DNA from: Syntrophobacter sp. SbD2
Lineage (GTDB): Bacteria; Desulfobacterota; Binatia; UBA9968
Direction of reading: 5' to 3'
Assembly (NCBI GenBank): GCA_945889495.1
Contig: CAMDBU010000002.1
Coordinates: 17,984-81,983 of the forward strand
DNA: 64,000 bases
Part shown: positions 34,031 to 44,882 of the stretch, one piece after another
Layout of the letters: each line of letters opens with the position of its first letter
How positions within the stretch are numbered: position 1 is the stretch's first letter
Translations under genes and position numbers: made by a program
The notes under the pieces: model-generated
Databases searched by the model: none
What the model saw: only the letters and a program-made list of their open reading frames with translations
What the model was told of the DNA's origin: nothing

Positions 34031-35272
34031 TCAGCTTGACGTTGGCTTTCCGCGCGCCAGCGCCCACTTGATCATGGGGCCGCTCAACGCGGCGGTACCG
34101 ACCGCGGTGATGACAAGGGCGACGAAGACGGTTTCGTTGATCAACTTATGCTCGAGGGCGAGAAAGGCCAGGATGATTTCCATGGCGCCGCGGGCGTTCA
34201 AGCCGAAGCCGACCGCCATGGCCTCGTCACGCTTCATACCGCCCAGCAGGCCGCCCAAGGTGCCGCCGATGATCTTGCCGGCGCAGGCGACGGCAAACAT
34301 GCCGACCACTAGGGCGAGGTCGAAGTCGCGGACGAAGTTCGCGCGCATACCCATGGACGCGAAAAAGATCGGCGCGAAAATATAGAGGACGAAATTGTGG
34401 AGTGCCGTGTGCGTCCTTCGCTTCACCTCTTCGGTTTCGCCGAGCATGACGCCGGCGAGGAAGGCGCCGAAGATCGCGTGAATCCCAATCCATTGAGTGA
34501 TCCCAGCGCAGAGGAAGGCGAGCAGGGCGGCGAAGCCGAGAATCCCTTCCGGCGGCAAGCGCTGGACGTGAAACATGACGAAGAGTCGGGCCACCAGTTG
34601 GCGCCCCACGGTCAAGCAGACGAGCGTAAAGCCGATTGTCAGTAGAATGATCACCGTGATCGACTTGCTGGCGATGCCGCTGCCAGTGACGCTTAAAATG
34701 ATCGCGAAGAAAATCCAGCCGACCAGGTCGTTGATCACCGCGGCGCCGAGGATGATGTTGCCGATGGGCTTACGCATGAGGTCCAAGTCGATGAGGATCT
34801 TGGCGATGACCGGAATCGCGGAAACCGACATGGCGGTGCCGATGAACAGCGCGAAGATCCACTTCCGCGCCGGATTGACCAAATGCTCGGCGGCGATATT
34901 GAGAGCGAAAACGAAACCTAATGCGAAGGGCACGACGAGGGCGAGGAAGCTGGTCCAAAGTACCGCGCGGCCCTGGCGATGGAGCGAGGCGAGATTGACT
35001 TCAGTACCGGCGAGCAAGAGAAAGAAGATGCTACCAAGCCATGCGGTATTGCCGAGGAGCTGGGACTGCGGCGCGGGGAGAAACGCCTGCCATAACTCTG
35101 GCGCAAACGTTCCCAGCACTGAAGGACCGAGGATCACTCCGCCGAGGATTTCGCCGACGATGGTGGGCTGGCCGATACGGCGAAACAATTCGCCGAGCCC
35201 GAGGGTCAAAGACAAGACGACAAAAAGCTGAAACAGGAACAGGGTGAAATCATGCTCGGATGGGAAACTCAT
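34031..35272 (-). CDS. cation:proton antiporter (CPA2 family)
   Basis: LGLGELFRRIGQPTIVGEILGGVILGPSVLG..., RDEAMAVGFGLNARGAMEIILA. Confidence 0.92.
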   Translation of the reverse strand: MSFPSEHDFTLFLFQLFVVLSLTLGLGELFRRIGQPTIVGEILGGVILGPSVLGTFAPELWQAFLPAPQSQLLGNTAWLGSIFFLLLAGTEVNLASLHRQGRAVLWTSFLALVVPFALGFVFALNIAAEHLVNPARKWIFALFIGTAMSVSAIPVIAKILIDLDLMRKPIGNIILGAAVINDLVGWIFFAIILSVTGSGIASKSITVIILLTIGFTLVCLTVGRQLVARLFVMFHVQRLPPEGILGFAALLAFLCAGITQWIGIHAIFGAFLAGVMLGETEEVKRRTHTALHNFVLYIFAPIFFASMGMRANFVRDFDLALVVGMFAVACAGKIIGGTLGGLLGGMKRDEAMAVGFGLNARGAMEIILAFLALEHKLINETVFVALVITAVGTAALSGPMIKWALARGKPTSS

Positions 35273-35313
35273 TCAAACCTCGTCGACTCGCCCGGAGGAA
35301 GTAGGCCGCGGGT

Positions 35314-36186
35314 TTAGTTTCCCATCAATCGCCTGAGCGCTTCGGAATATTTCTCCTGGGTTTTCTTAACGATCTCCGGCGGCAGTTCTGGCGCCGGCGG
35401 TTTCATGTTCCAATTCAAGCTGAGCAGATAGTCGCGCACGAACTGTTTGTCGAAGCTGTCGGGGGTCTTGCCGGGTTGGTAGCCGTCCATGGGCCAGAAG
35501 CGGGAGGAGTCGGGGGTTAGCACTTCGTCGATGAGTAGGATGTCATCGCCTTCCATGCCGAATTCAAATTTCGTATCGGCGATGATGATGCCCTTGGTCT
35601 CCGCTAGTGCTCGGGCGCGCTGGTAGATCGCGATGGTGGCGGCGCGCATTTTTTCGGCTTTGACCTTCCCGACTCTCGCCACCATCTCGTCGAAGCTGAT
35701 GTTGATGTCGTGATCACCGACGGCGGCTTTGGTCGACGGCGTGAAGATCGGTTGGTCGAGGCGCGCGGCTTCGACCAAGCCTTGGGGCAGGGCGATGCCG
35801 CACACCGCGCCGGTTTTTTGATAATCCTTCCAGCCCGAGCCGGTGATGTAGCCGCGCACGATGCACTCCACCGGCGCCGGGGTGCTTTTCTTGACCAGCA
35901 TGCTCCGGCCTTCGAGCGCCGCGCGGTGCGGTTGGCAGGCGGCGGGAAAATCGTCGACTTTGGTGCTGATCAAATGGTGCGGCACGATATTGCCGATTTG
36001 GCCAAACCAAAATTCCGACAGTTGGGTGAGGATTTTCCCCTTGTCGGGGATCGGTGTCGGCAGGATCACGTCGAAGGCGGAAATCCGGTCGCTGGCGACC
36101 AGCAAGAGCTTGTCACCGAGATCGTAGATATCGCGTACCTTGCCGCGGTTGAATAGAGTTAAGCCGTTGAGAGTCGCTTCGGACAT
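35314..36186 (-). CDS. purC: phosphoribosylaminoimidazole-succinocarboxamide synthase
   Basis: [75 protein letters not shown]. Confidence 0.97.
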   Translation of the reverse strand: MSEATLNGLTLFNRGKVRDIYDLGDKLLLVASDRISAFDVILPTPIPDKGKILTQLSEFWFGQIGNIVPHHLISTKVDDFPAACQPHRAALEGRSMLVKKSTPAPVECIVRGYITGSGWKDYQKTGAVCGIALPQGLVEAARLDQPIFTPSTKAAVGDHDINISFDEMVARVGKVKAEKMRAATIAIYQRARALAETKGIIIADTKFEFGMEGDDILLIDEVLTPDSSRFWPMDGYQPGKTPDSFDKQFVRDYLLSLNWNMKPPAPELPPEIVKKTQEKYSEALRRLMGN

Positions 36187-36216
36187 AGGGACCTTTCCAA
36201 CGCGTTGCCGTCTCGT

Positions 36217-38511
36217 TTAGGCGCTCAAGTCGGCGCGCTCAACGCTCGCATGCACGATGGCGTCTGCCAAAGACAGCAATACGGCGAGCGAAGCCGGCTC
36301 TTCGAGTTCGTCGTGGGTACGAAATGCCAGCAGCCAATTACCGCGCGTTTCCAGATAAAAATCCGGATAGGTATCGAAGAATCGAATCAGATCGGCGCTA
36401 AAAAAACCGCGCACAGCTGCTTCGTCCTGGCCGTGCAGGTGATAGCGCTGGGGAAAGTGCAACCCCTCGTTCAGATGAATGTCGCGATCGTGGCTCAAGT
36501 GGCCGCCGACGAAACCGTCCGGCTCGAGGACGCAGTCGGGAAGGTCCAGGGCGTTGTCCTCGACCTTCATCAAGATCATGGTGTGGCGAGTCTCGGCGAA
36601 GTACTGCAGCATGTCGGTGTAGCTATAGTCGAAAATCTTGATTTCCAGACCTTTGTACCAGCCGGCGATGATGTTGCGTTCTTCTTTCACCGACCCACGC
36701 GCGAGGTAAAGAAAATTGCGCTCATTGAGCGCACTGACGATGGCCGGAGCGAATTCCCAATGATGACTTCGGGCGAAATCCGACAGCGCTTGCTGGCGCA
36801 CCGTGAGATGTTCCTTTTCCTTGTGCAGTTTGGCGTCGTGCAGGCCACCCGATAAAGGATGGTTGGAAAAGCGGTGAAATATTTCCATGCCGCGCAGATC
36901 GCAACGGCGTCCCTCGCGCAGGCACTGTTCCTGAAAATAGTGCAGATGCTCCATCACGGTATGGTCGACGATATGGGCCATCGGAGTGAATACCAGCGTG
37001 ATGTTCGCCGTCGGCGGGATTGATGCCAAGTGCTTTTCCAGCTTCAGGAGATTGAAGCTGGTCGCCGAGGACAGGAACAGGGAGTGGGTGGCCTTGCCGG
37101 CAACCGTGCGCGTTTGTTCCCGACGCACCGGTGAACTAAACAGTCCTCTTGTGTGAGCGGACAAAATGCTGCCCAAAAGGCGCAGGCTGATTTGACTGGT
37201 CAGAATGTCGCGCGCCGAAGGTGACTGCAAGTACAGCAGCAACAACGCTTTGGCGACGATACCGACGATGATGCCGAAGAGCAGATCCACCGCTAGCACG
37301 GCAGCGACGGTAACGACGAAAAGCAGCAGTTGCTCATTACCGACGACCAGCACCTTGCGCCATAAGCTGGGTTCGCAGAGCCGCCAGCCGACGTAGATCA
37401 GCACCGCCGCCAGGGTCGCCAATGGAATCTGGTTGATGAGATCATTGCCAATCAGCAGGAAAATCACCAGGAAGATCGAGTTGTAGGCGTTGGACCAGAT
37501 CGTCCGCCCGCCGGCATCGACGTTGGCGCGGCTTTTGATCCCGCCGGGTATGATGGTGAGACCGCCGGCGACGCTCGACAGGACGTTGGAGATGCCCATG
37601 GCCCGCAGCGTGCGGTTGGGATCGGAGCGTCTTTGAAATGGGTCGATTTTGTCGACCGCGGCGACCGTTGCCAAGGACTCGATGCCGTCGATCAAGGTCA
37701 AGGTGATCATGACCAAGAGAATGCTCGGCCATAGGCTGGGGTTGTGCCAAACCCCGGTGAAATCCGGCACCGTGAAGCTATCCTTCATGACATTGGCGGG
37801 AATGTAAATCAGAAACTTGGGCCCCAGCTTCATTGTGTAACTGTAGACGATGCCGATGCAGACAACCAAGAGCGGCGGCGGCAAAATTCTCAGCCAGCGA
37901 ATGCGCGTTTGGCTCAACCAAAACATCAGGGCCAACGAGACGATGCCAATGCAAGCGATCTCGGCGCGCGCCGCCCACAGGCTCGACGGTAGATTCAATA
38001 TGGCGACCGGGATCGATTTGCTGAGCGGGGAGAGATCGCCCAACAGCGGTGGGATCTGCTTGACGATGAGGATCAAGCCGATGGCGGCCAACATGCCTTC
38101 CATGACCGGGATCGGTATGATCCTGGCAAACTCACCGACCTTGAAGATGGTCAGAATGATCTGTAGCAAGCCGGTGAGGCAGATGGCGACCAGGAGTAGA
38201 GGATAACCGGCGGCCAAATCGCCATTACCCAATGTCAGCATGCCCGACAGTAGCGCGGGGGCGAGACCTGCCGCGGGGCCGGCGATGGTTACGTAGGAGC
38301 CGCCAAAAATCGGATAGACCAGGCCGGCGATGATCGCTGAGACCACCCCGGCAATTGGCGGCGCGCCGGATGCGATGGCGATGCCCAGTGAGAGCGGCAA
38401 TGAGACCAACGCGACCTGCAAACCCGCCATCAGATCGAAGCGCCAATGTTTGAAACCAGCCAATCCGTTTTGCGGTTTTTCGTCGATCAGAACGCTGATG
38501 TTTTCGGCCAT
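36217..38511 (-). CDS. SulP/SLC26 family anion transporter with a C-terminal soluble extension
   Basis: FDLMAGLQVALVSLPLSLGIAIASGAPPIAGVVSAIIAGL...GGSYVTIAGPAAGLAPAL; about 170 aa after the STAS-like region; probable ATG at 38511. Confidence 0.9.
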   Translation of the reverse strand: MAENISVLIDEKPQNGLAGFKHWRFDLMAGLQVALVSLPLSLGIAIASGAPPIAGVVSAIIAGLVYPIFGGSYVTIAGPAAGLAPALLSGMLTLGNGDLAAGYPLLLVAICLTGLLQIILTIFKVGEFARIIPIPVMEGMLAAIGLILIVKQIPPLLGDLSPLSKSIPVAILNLPSSLWAARAEIACIGIVSLALMFWLSQTRIRWLRILPPPLLVVCIGIVYSYTMKLGPKFLIYIPANVMKDSFTVPDFTGVWHNPSLWPSILLVMITLTLIDGIESLATVAAVDKIDPFQRRSDPNRTLRAMGISNVLSSVAGGLTIIPGGIKSRANVDAGGRTIWSNAYNSIFLVIFLLIGNDLINQIPLATLAAVLIYVGWRLCEPSLWRKVLVVGNEQLLLFVVTVAAVLAVDLLFGIIVGIVAKALLLLYLQSPSARDILTSQISLRLLGSILSAHTRGLFSSPVRREQTRTVAGKATHSLFLSSATSFNLLKLEKHLASIPPTANITLVFTPMAHIVDHTVMEHLHYFQEQCLREGRRCDLRGMEIFHRFSNHPLSGGLHDAKLHKEKEHLTVRQQALSDFARSHHWEFAPAIVSALNERNFLYLARGSVKEERNIIAGWYKGLEIKIFDYSYTDMLQYFAETRHTMILMKVEDNALDLPDCVLEPDGFVGGHLSHDRDIHLNEGLHFPQRYHLHGQDEAAVRGFFSADLIRFFDTYPDFYLETRGNWLLAFRTHDELEEPASLAVLLSLADAIVHASVERADLSA

Positions 38512-38755
38512 GGAAACTGCCCGGCGGTAATGTGGTATTTTTGAATCCTGCAGGTTGTCGTAAAACTTTGGTTTGTCTAGCATTGAACCCCGCATAATGC
38601 AATCGTTACAACCGCTAGCTTCGCATAGACTAAATTCGTTCCGCGTTAGCGCCAAGCGGGGTCGGTGGAAATGATGCAGCCGGTTGAGTTATACCTATCC
38701 ATGTAGCAGATTCGCGAATCGGCTGTCACCGTCATCACGATAAGGACACAATGAC

Positions 38756-39250
38756 ATGGCCCAAGCAGTTTCACCCCTCGTCAGCGTTATCATGGGTAGC
38801 CAATCGGATTGGGAGACCATGCAGCATGCGGCGGCGACGCTGAAAGATTTCGCCGTGGCCCATGAATGCTTGATCGTCTCGGCCCATCGCACGCCGGCTT
38901 GGTTGACCGAGTTCGCCAGCGGCGCCGAGGCGCGCGGCGTTCAAGCGATCATCGCCGGTGCCGGCGGCGCGGCCCACCTGCCGGGCATGACCGCGGCGCA
39001 GACTTTGGTGCCGGTGCTCGGCGTGCCGGTGGAAAGCGCGGCGCTCAAGGGCATGGATTCGCTTCTCTCGATTGTTCAGATGCCCGGCGGCATTCCGGTC
39101 GGCACCATGGCGATCGGCAAGGCTGGCGCGATCAATGCGGCGTTGCTCGCGGTCGCTATCCTCGCCAACTCACGGCCCGAGCTGCGCGAAAAGTTGCGCC
39201 AGTTCCGCGCCAACCAGACCCAATCGGTGCGCGAGCAGAAGTTGCCGTGA
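38756..39250 (+). CDS. purE: 5-(carboxyamino)imidazole ribonucleotide mutase
   Basis: [14 protein letters not shown]...[12 protein letters not shown]...[18 protein letters not shown]. Confidence 0.97.
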   Translation: MAQAVSPLVSVIMGSQSDWETMQHAAATLKDFAVAHECLIVSAHRTPAWLTEFASGAEARGVQAIIAGAGGAAHLPGMTAAQTLVPVLGVPVESAALKGMDSLLSIVQMPGGIPVGTMAIGKAGAINAALLAVAILANSRPELREKLRQFRANQTQSVREQKLP

Positions 39251-40398
39251 CCAGTTCCATCAAGCCGATTCTTCCCGGCGCCGCCATCGGCGTTCTTGGC
39301 AGCGGCCAGCTGGGCCGAATGTTCGCCATCGCGGCGCGCCAGATGGGCTACCGGGTGCATACCTTTTCGCCGGAAACCGACACGCCCACCGGACAAGTTT
39401 CCGATGTCGAGATCGCGGCGTCCTACTCCGACCTCGACGCGGTGCGTAAGTTCGCTCAGGGAGTCGCCGCGGTGACTTTTGAATTCGAGAACGTGCCGGC
39501 GGTCTGCGTCGAGGCGGCGGCGGCCTTTGTGCCGGTGCGGCCGGGCGGCGGCGTGCTGCATATCACCCAGAATCGGCTGCGCGAAAAAACCTTTCTCTCC
39601 AGCAACGGGTTTCCGACCACGGTGTTTGCGCCGGTGCGCAGCCAGGCCGATCTCGCGCCGGCATTGGCGAAGACCGGCCTACCGGCGATCCTCAAGACCG
39701 CCAGCTCCGGTTACGATGGCAAGGGGCAGGCCAAGGTCGTTAGCCTCGAGGAAGCCAGCCGAGCGTTCGCCGACTGCGGTAGCCAGGAGATGATCGCCGA
39801 GGGGTTCGTCGATTTCGAATTAGAGTTCTCGGTGGTGTTGGCGCGCGGCTTGGACGGCAGCTTCGCGCACTGGGGGACGATTGAGAACCGCCACAAGCAT
39901 CATATTCTCGATCTGTCCACGGCGCCGGCGCGGATGGCGGCCGGCGCCAGCGCGCGCGCCATCGAAGTTGCCCGCGCGTTGGCGCAAAAGCTCGATCTCG
40001 TCGGCGTCCTGTGTATCGAGTTTTTCTTGACCCGCAGCGGCGAGATCTTGGTTAACGAGCTGGCGCCCCGGCCGCATAACTCCGGCCATCTGACCATCGA
40101 CGCCGCCCGCACCAGTCAGTTCGAACAGCAGCTGCGCGCAGTGTGCGGCTTGCCGCTCGGTTCGACGGAATTCGTCGCGGCTGCGGCGATGGCCAATTTA
40201 CTGGGCGATCTGTGGCACGCGGGCGAGCCCGATTGGGCGGCCGCCTGCGCGCTGCCTGATGTCAAACTCCATCTCTACGGCAAAGTCGAGCCCCGCCCAG
40301 GACGCAAAATGGGCCACTTGACGGCGCTGGCGGCGTCGCCTGAACTGGCCGCGCAAACCGTGCTGTTGGCGCGGCAAAAATTATCGACGAGAGCTTAG
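39247..40398 (+). CDS. purK: 5-(carboxyamino)imidazole ribonucleotide synthase (GTG start overlapping the purE stop)
   Basis: [61 protein letters not shown]. Confidence 0.96.
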   Translation: MTSSIKPILPGAAIGVLGSGQLGRMFAIAARQMGYRVHTFSPETDTPTGQVSDVEIAASYSDLDAVRKFAQGVAAVTFEFENVPAVCVEAAAAFVPVRPGGGVLHITQNRLREKTFLSSNGFPTTVFAPVRSQADLAPALAKTGLPAILKTASSGYDGKGQAKVVSLEEASRAFADCGSQEMIAEGFVDFELEFSVVLARGLDGSFAHWGTIENRHKHHILDLSTAPARMAAGASARAIEVARALAQKLDLVGVLCIEFFLTRSGEILVNELAPRPHNSGHLTIDAARTSQFEQQLRAVCGLPLGSTEFVAAAAMANLLGDLWHAGEPDWAAACALPDVKLHLYGKVEPRPGRKMGHLTALAASPELAAQTVLLARQKLSTRA

Positions 40399-40440
40399 TC
40401 GAGCGGCCTGCCGGACCGGAAATGTTTGTCAATTACCGGT

Positions 40441-40674
40441 TCATTTAACAATTCCGGGAGGAGCCACCATCGACGCAACGACCAGTCCAAAGCCGATAAT
40501 CACTGCCGCCAGGATGATGGCGACCCCAAGATTGCCTTTTTTCATCTCCTCCCACTCATCGATCGGCGTGAGCCAGGTAAAAACCTTAAGCAATATCCAC
40601 AAGGACACTGCCATTGTAATGGCGCCGGTTACGCCCCAGCCAAAGGTCTTTAGATAATCAAGTAATAGTTCCAT
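40441..40674 (-). CDS. small membrane protein (DUF350-like)
   Basis: 77 aa with two hydrophobic segments, MKKGNLGVAIILAAVIIGFGLVV. Confidence 0.65.
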   Translation of the reverse strand: MELLLDYLKTFGWGVTGAITMAVSLWILLKVFTWLTPIDEWEEMKKGNLGVAIILAAVIIGFGLVVASMVAPPGIVK

Positions 40675-40766
40675 GGTTCTCCGTTGAATAGCTCAAGATT
40701 AATCCTCATCTGAGGTTTAATGGGTTGGTTTTCTGCGCGCCGATCCGCAGCTCCGTCTTCTACGGG

Positions 40767-41714
40767 CTAATTTTCTTGCGCGGTTGTTTCCCGATGCCGA
40801 ACTATTTCGACCGAACATTGAGCGCGCGCTGCTACTGCGGTGGACACGCCGCCGAGCAAAATGCGTTCAAGCCGTCTGAGACCTCGGGCTCCGAGAAAGA
40901 TACAATCCGATTTTAGTCGCTCCGCTTCTTCAATTAGAACCTCCTTGGGCGCACCGTTCTTGACGATTGTCGATACCCTAAGCCCGCTAGCTTGTAGCTT
41001 CGCGGTTGCAGTCGCCAGAATGTTTTCGATCCATATCCGCTCGTCTTCGAAGCCATCTTCGGTCCAATCCAAGGCTGTCGAGACGGCTTGATCTAAGACG
41101 GCAACCAAATGCGCGTTGGTGTCGGGCGGCCATATTCGGCGCGCGACTGCGTCGACGGCAAGCGCCGCATTGGGAGAGCCGTCAACGCCGATGAGAATTT
41201 GCCCTGAAGGCAAATCCTGACCGCGCCGGCTACGCGCGATTCGCACGGAGCCGTGCGCTTCGGTCAGTACCGTTTGTGAAACGCTGCCAAGAAATAGTTG
41301 GCCGAGCGCCGAGCGATTGTGAGAACCCAAGACGATCAGATCCGGTTTCCATTCATCGGCTTTCTCGACGATTGCCCACGCGGGTGAGTGGCCGCAGACC
41401 TCGGTCCCCACTGTCCATGAGGGAAACTGTGTGTGCAGCCTGGTACTGGCGTTGGCCGCCCAACCGCGTGCTTCTTCTAAAGCATGGGACACCTGTTCGA
41501 GCCTCTGCTGCACTGCGCTCGAAGCATGCCCAGGCATAGCCGCCGCAGCGTCTGAACCTTTTGCCGCTGCCGTGGGGGGCACGAATATGTCGGCGACGCT
41601 AATGACGATTGCGTCGGTCTCGGCTGGCAGCCCGGCACGCAGCAGATCGTCCAGCGCCGTCTCGGCCGAAGTGGAACCGTCATAGGCAAGTAACAATTTT
41701 AGGTTTTTGTTCAT
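40767..41714 (-). CDS. tandem universal stress protein (two UspA domains)
   Basis: KLLLAYDGSTSAETALDDLL... VLGSHNRSALGQLFLGSVSQTVLTEAHGSVRIAR; second domain ILIGVDGSPNAALAVDAVA...FLGARGLRRLERILLGGVSTAVAARAQCSVEIVR. Confidence 0.93.
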   Translation of the reverse strand: MNKNLKLLLAYDGSTSAETALDDLLRAGLPAETDAIVISVADIFVPPTAAAKGSDAAAAMPGHASSAVQQRLEQVSHALEEARGWAANASTRLHTQFPSWTVGTEVCGHSPAWAIVEKADEWKPDLIVLGSHNRSALGQLFLGSVSQTVLTEAHGSVRIARSRRGQDLPSGQILIGVDGSPNAALAVDAVARRIWPPDTNAHLVAVLDQAVSTALDWTEDGFEDERIWIENILATATAKLQASGLRVSTIVKNGAPKEVLIEEAERLKSDCIFLGARGLRRLERILLGGVSTAVAARAQCSVEIVRHRETTAQEN

Positions 41715-41776
41715 AACCGTTGCTCCTTAAAGAAAACCGTCGCGGGTCTTGGAGGGCGAGCTTTCCAATATCAAAC

Positions 41777-42766
41777 TCAGGGCTCGCCAAGCGGGTTGGC
41801 CGGCTCCTTAATTGGAACATGGCCGGGATTGAGGTCAGCGGTTCCGGCCGCCGCAGATTTCGGTTTCACCAGGGAAACGAGAATTGAGACCGCCAGTATT
41901 CCCGCCACCACCGCCAGCGACACACCGATGGGAATCTTATAGAAATCGACGATCATCATCTTGAAGCCGACGAAGCATAGGACGAAGGCGAGCCCGACCT
42001 TCAGGTAGCGGAACATTTCCAAAATTCCCGCCAGGAGAAAGTAAAGCGCGCGCAGACCCAAGATGGCGAAAATGTTGGACGTATAAACGATGAAGGGGTC
42101 GAGGGTGATGGCGAAGATCGCCGGGATCGAGTCGACGGCGAAGATCACGTCGGTGGTCTCGATCACCAGCAGTACCACCAACAGCGGCGTGGCCCAGGTG
42201 CGGCCATCGACACGGACAAAAAAATGTTGCCCTTGGTAGTCTTTGGTAATCGGCATCCAGCGGCGCAGCAAAGCGACGGCGGGATTTTTCTCCGGCTCGA
42301 TTTTTTCGTCGCCGGCGAAAAACATCTTGATGCCGGTGAAAATCAAGAAGGCGCCGAATATGTATATGATCCAGTGAAACGCGGCCAGTAGGGCGGCGCC
42401 GGCGGCGATAAATATCGCCCGCATGACCAGGGCGCCGAGGATACCCCAGAAGAGAATCCGATGCTGATACATCGGCGGCACGGCAAAGTAGGAAAAGATC
42501 ATGATGAAAACAAAGATGTTATCGACGCTGAGGGACTTCTCGATCAGATAGCCGGCGAGAAACTCCAGGGCTTTCTCCGAGCCCCATAGGTAGTAAATCC
42601 CCAAGTTAAAGAGCAGCGCCAGCGATATCCAGACGACGCTCCAGGTGAAAGCCTCGCGCAGTGAAACCTGGTGCGCTTTGCGGTGGAACACCAGCAGGTC
42701 GAGGGCGAGCATGCCCAGGACAAAGGCGTTGAAAACGATCCACAATAACAAATTGTCGGAGGTCAT
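41777..42766 (-). CDS. TerC/Alx family integral membrane protein
   Basis: FLAGYLIEKSLSVDNIFVFIMIFSYFAVPPMYQHRILFWGI...FAVDSIPAIFAITLDPFIVYTSNIFAILGLRALYF. Confidence 0.95.
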   Translation of the reverse strand: MTSDNLLLWIVFNAFVLGMLALDLLVFHRKAHQVSLREAFTWSVVWISLALLFNLGIYYLWGSEKALEFLAGYLIEKSLSVDNIFVFIMIFSYFAVPPMYQHRILFWGILGALVMRAIFIAAGAALLAAFHWIIYIFGAFLIFTGIKMFFAGDEKIEPEKNPAVALLRRWMPITKDYQGQHFFVRVDGRTWATPLLVVLLVIETTDVIFAVDSIPAIFAITLDPFIVYTSNIFAILGLRALYFLLAGILEMFRYLKVGLAFVLCFVGFKMMIVDFYKIPIGVSLAVVAGILAVSILVSLVKPKSAAAGTADLNPGHVPIKEPANPLGEP

Positions 42767-43176
42767 AGGGTTTCCTTGGAGGGCAACGCGCGATAAAAAT
42801 AAACCAGGGCAACCAGCCCGAGAATGACCATCAAGCTAGCCGGGATAACGTCCCCGGTTACGATCAAATGACAGGCGAATAGCGCGGTAATCAGGAGAGT
42901 TAGAAAAGGCGCAAAAACTAAAGCTAGGTCTTTGCGTCGGAACAGGCCGTAGCCGCCTGCCAGTAACCCAAGCCCGCAGACGCCTGTAGCGATAGCCAAT
43001 GCCATGCTGGCGCTGTCATCCTCGGAGTCGGTGTCGCTAATCGCGATAATTCCGTCGCCCAGCATCAAGAGCCCAAATAGCGAGATCAGTAGGGCCGGCG
43101 TAGCCATTGCCGTAACTGGGTTATGGGTTTTCGCATGGGTTCCTAAATCGGACCTTCGATAGGCTGTATTGAACAT
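42763..43176 (-). CDS. hypothetical membrane protein
   Basis: 137 aa, about four hydrophobic segments, 4-nt overlap with the terC-like gene. Confidence 0.6.
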   Translation of the reverse strand: MFNTAYRRSDLGTHAKTHNPVTAMATPALLISLFGLLMLGDGIIAISDTDSEDDSASMALAIATGVCGLGLLAGGYGLFRRKDLALVFAPFLTLLITALFACHLIVTGDVIPASLMVILGLVALVYFYRALPSKETL

Positions 43177-43249
43177 GGTTCGGCGCCTCCTTAGATTGCG
43201 AGTTTGCGATCGCGAGTCGCGCTGTAAAAGCTCTCTGACAACGATCCAC

Positions 43250-43675
43250 TCATGCTCTTAATCGGACATGTTTGTGGTGGATCCCGCCTAGATTGGGTAG
43301 GGGGCGCAGCGTTGGGTTGGTGCAATCGCCACGGGCCGGGATCCACCGGTTCAGTCCTGCCCTCAGGTAACTGGGGTCGATGCCGAGCGCATCGCAGATA
43401 TTGCGAAAAGAAAATATCCACTCGCTGTCATCGGCGGCATTGAGCCAATTTTTTGCGTCGCGAAAATCGCGCCGCTGGCGGCTTGAGGCGTGCCGTGGAT
43501 CTATGGTCAAACAGGCGACAACTTCTTCTAACACCGCCGCCAACAAGCGCCGCTCAGGGTCGCTATGATGGCTATTTCGCAGGGCGGAATAATAACGCTC
43601 CGGCAGCGACGTGTCGGACTCGAACAATTTGCCGATCTCTTGAGGTGCGTAGGGCCTGGGTGCGAAACTCATCAT
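43250..43675 (-). CDS. hypothetical protein
   Basis: 141 aa open frame in a stress-gene cluster, SDPERRLLAAVLEEVVACL...WIFSFRNICDALGIDPSYLRAGL. Confidence 0.55.
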   Translation of the reverse strand: MMSFAPRPYAPQEIGKLFESDTSLPERYYSALRNSHHSDPERRLLAAVLEEVVACLTIDPRHASSRQRRDFRDAKNWLNAADDSEWIFSFRNICDALGIDPSYLRAGLNRWIPARGDCTNPTLRPLPNLGGIHHKHVRLRA

Positions 43676-43778
43676 AGTCCACTCCGTTGAGTCCGGACAA
43701 CATACAGCGGGTTCTCTTTTTAGACTAATTCATAATACTTGAATGATCGATAGAAAAAACCGAATTAGGATGCAACCT

Positions 43779-44678
43779 ATGGAATGGTTCAACTACCATC
43801 ATCTTTTGTATTTCTGGACGGTGGCGCGGATCGGCAGCGTGTCGCGCGCCGGTGAAGAGTCGGGCCTCACCCAAGCGACGGTAAGCGCGCAGTTGAAGTC
43901 CCTCGAAAGCGCATTGGACGAAAAGCTCTTTCGACGATATGGGCGTAAGCTGGTTTTGACTGAAACCGGCAAATTGGTGTTTCGTTACGCCGAGGAAATC
44001 TTCTCCCTAGGTCAGGAGATGATGGGCACGCTCAAGGGGCGGCCCGCCGGCCGGCTGGCCCAGCTGACGGTGGGAGTTGCCGACGTGTTGCCCAAGCTCG
44101 TCGCTTTTCAACTCATCGAACCGGCACTCACACTAAAGGACGCCTATTGCATTGTCTGCCGGGAAGGCACCAACGAAGAACTCTTGCCGGCGTTGGCGCG
44201 GCACGATGTCGATGTGGTGTTGACCGATTCGCCGATCGACCCAGCGCTCAATGTCAAAGCGTTCAATCACCTGCTTGGCGAATGTGGCATGGTGCTGTTT
44301 GGCGCTCCCAAGCTGGCGGCACAATACCGCCGCGGCTTCCCAGGTTCCCTCGACGGCGCGCCCTTTTTGATGCCGACACGAAACACCACGGCGCGCCGCT
44401 CATTGGATCAGTGGTTCGACGGTAAGAATATCGTTCCCCGTATCGTCGCGGAGTTCGAAGACAGCGCTTTGTTGAAAGTGTTCGGCCAACGCGGCCTGGG
44501 CTTATTCTTCGCGCCCTCCGTGATCGCCGCGGAGGTGCAAAAACAGTACACGGTCAATATCGTCGGCAACCTCGACGATGTGCGAGAGCGGTTCTACGCA
44601 ATTTCTCTGGACCGCAAACTAAAACATCCGGCGGTGGTGGCGATTTCGGCGGCGGCCAAAGCACGTCTCGGCGGTTGA
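43779..44678 (+). CDS. nhaR: LysR family regulator, NhaR-like
   Basis: MEWFNYHHLLYFWTVARIGSVSRAGEESGLTQATVSAQLKSLESALDEKLFRRYGRKLVLTETGKLV. Confidence 0.88.
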   Translation: MEWFNYHHLLYFWTVARIGSVSRAGEESGLTQATVSAQLKSLESALDEKLFRRYGRKLVLTETGKLVFRYAEEIFSLGQEMMGTLKGRPAGRLAQLTVGVADVLPKLVAFQLIEPALTLKDAYCIVCREGTNEELLPALARHDVDVVLTDSPIDPALNVKAFNHLLGECGMVLFGAPKLAAQYRRGFPGSLDGAPFLMPTRNTTARRSLDQWFDGKNIVPRIVAEFEDSALLKVFGQRGLGLFFAPSVIAAEVQKQYTVNIVGNLDDVRERFYAISLDRKLKHPAVVAISAAAKARLGG

Positions 44679-44841
44679 AAGGCTAATGTGTTGATTGCTT
44701 CGCTGTGCGCTCTTGGGCTGACCTCTGCCGGCGATCTTCCACCCATGCCTTGCTCAAGGAATTTTTCGAGCGCGCAACGGACATGTTGTTTCAAATCGAC
44801 TGTCGTCACGTCAGCCATCCATTGCCTGCTCTTGCACAAAA

Positions 44842-44882
44842 TAAAAAAAGGCCAGCTTCTCCCTCACGGGATCAACTGGCCT
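44842..44882 (-). terminator. rho-independent terminator-like hairpin
   Basis: On the minus strand: AGGCCAGtt...aaGCTGGCCT followed by TTTTTTATTTT. Confidence 0.75.

Noticed and set aside
38866-39246. N-terminal extension of purK
   Set aside because: Out-of-frame reading of purE; GTG 39247 gives the normal PurK N-terminus
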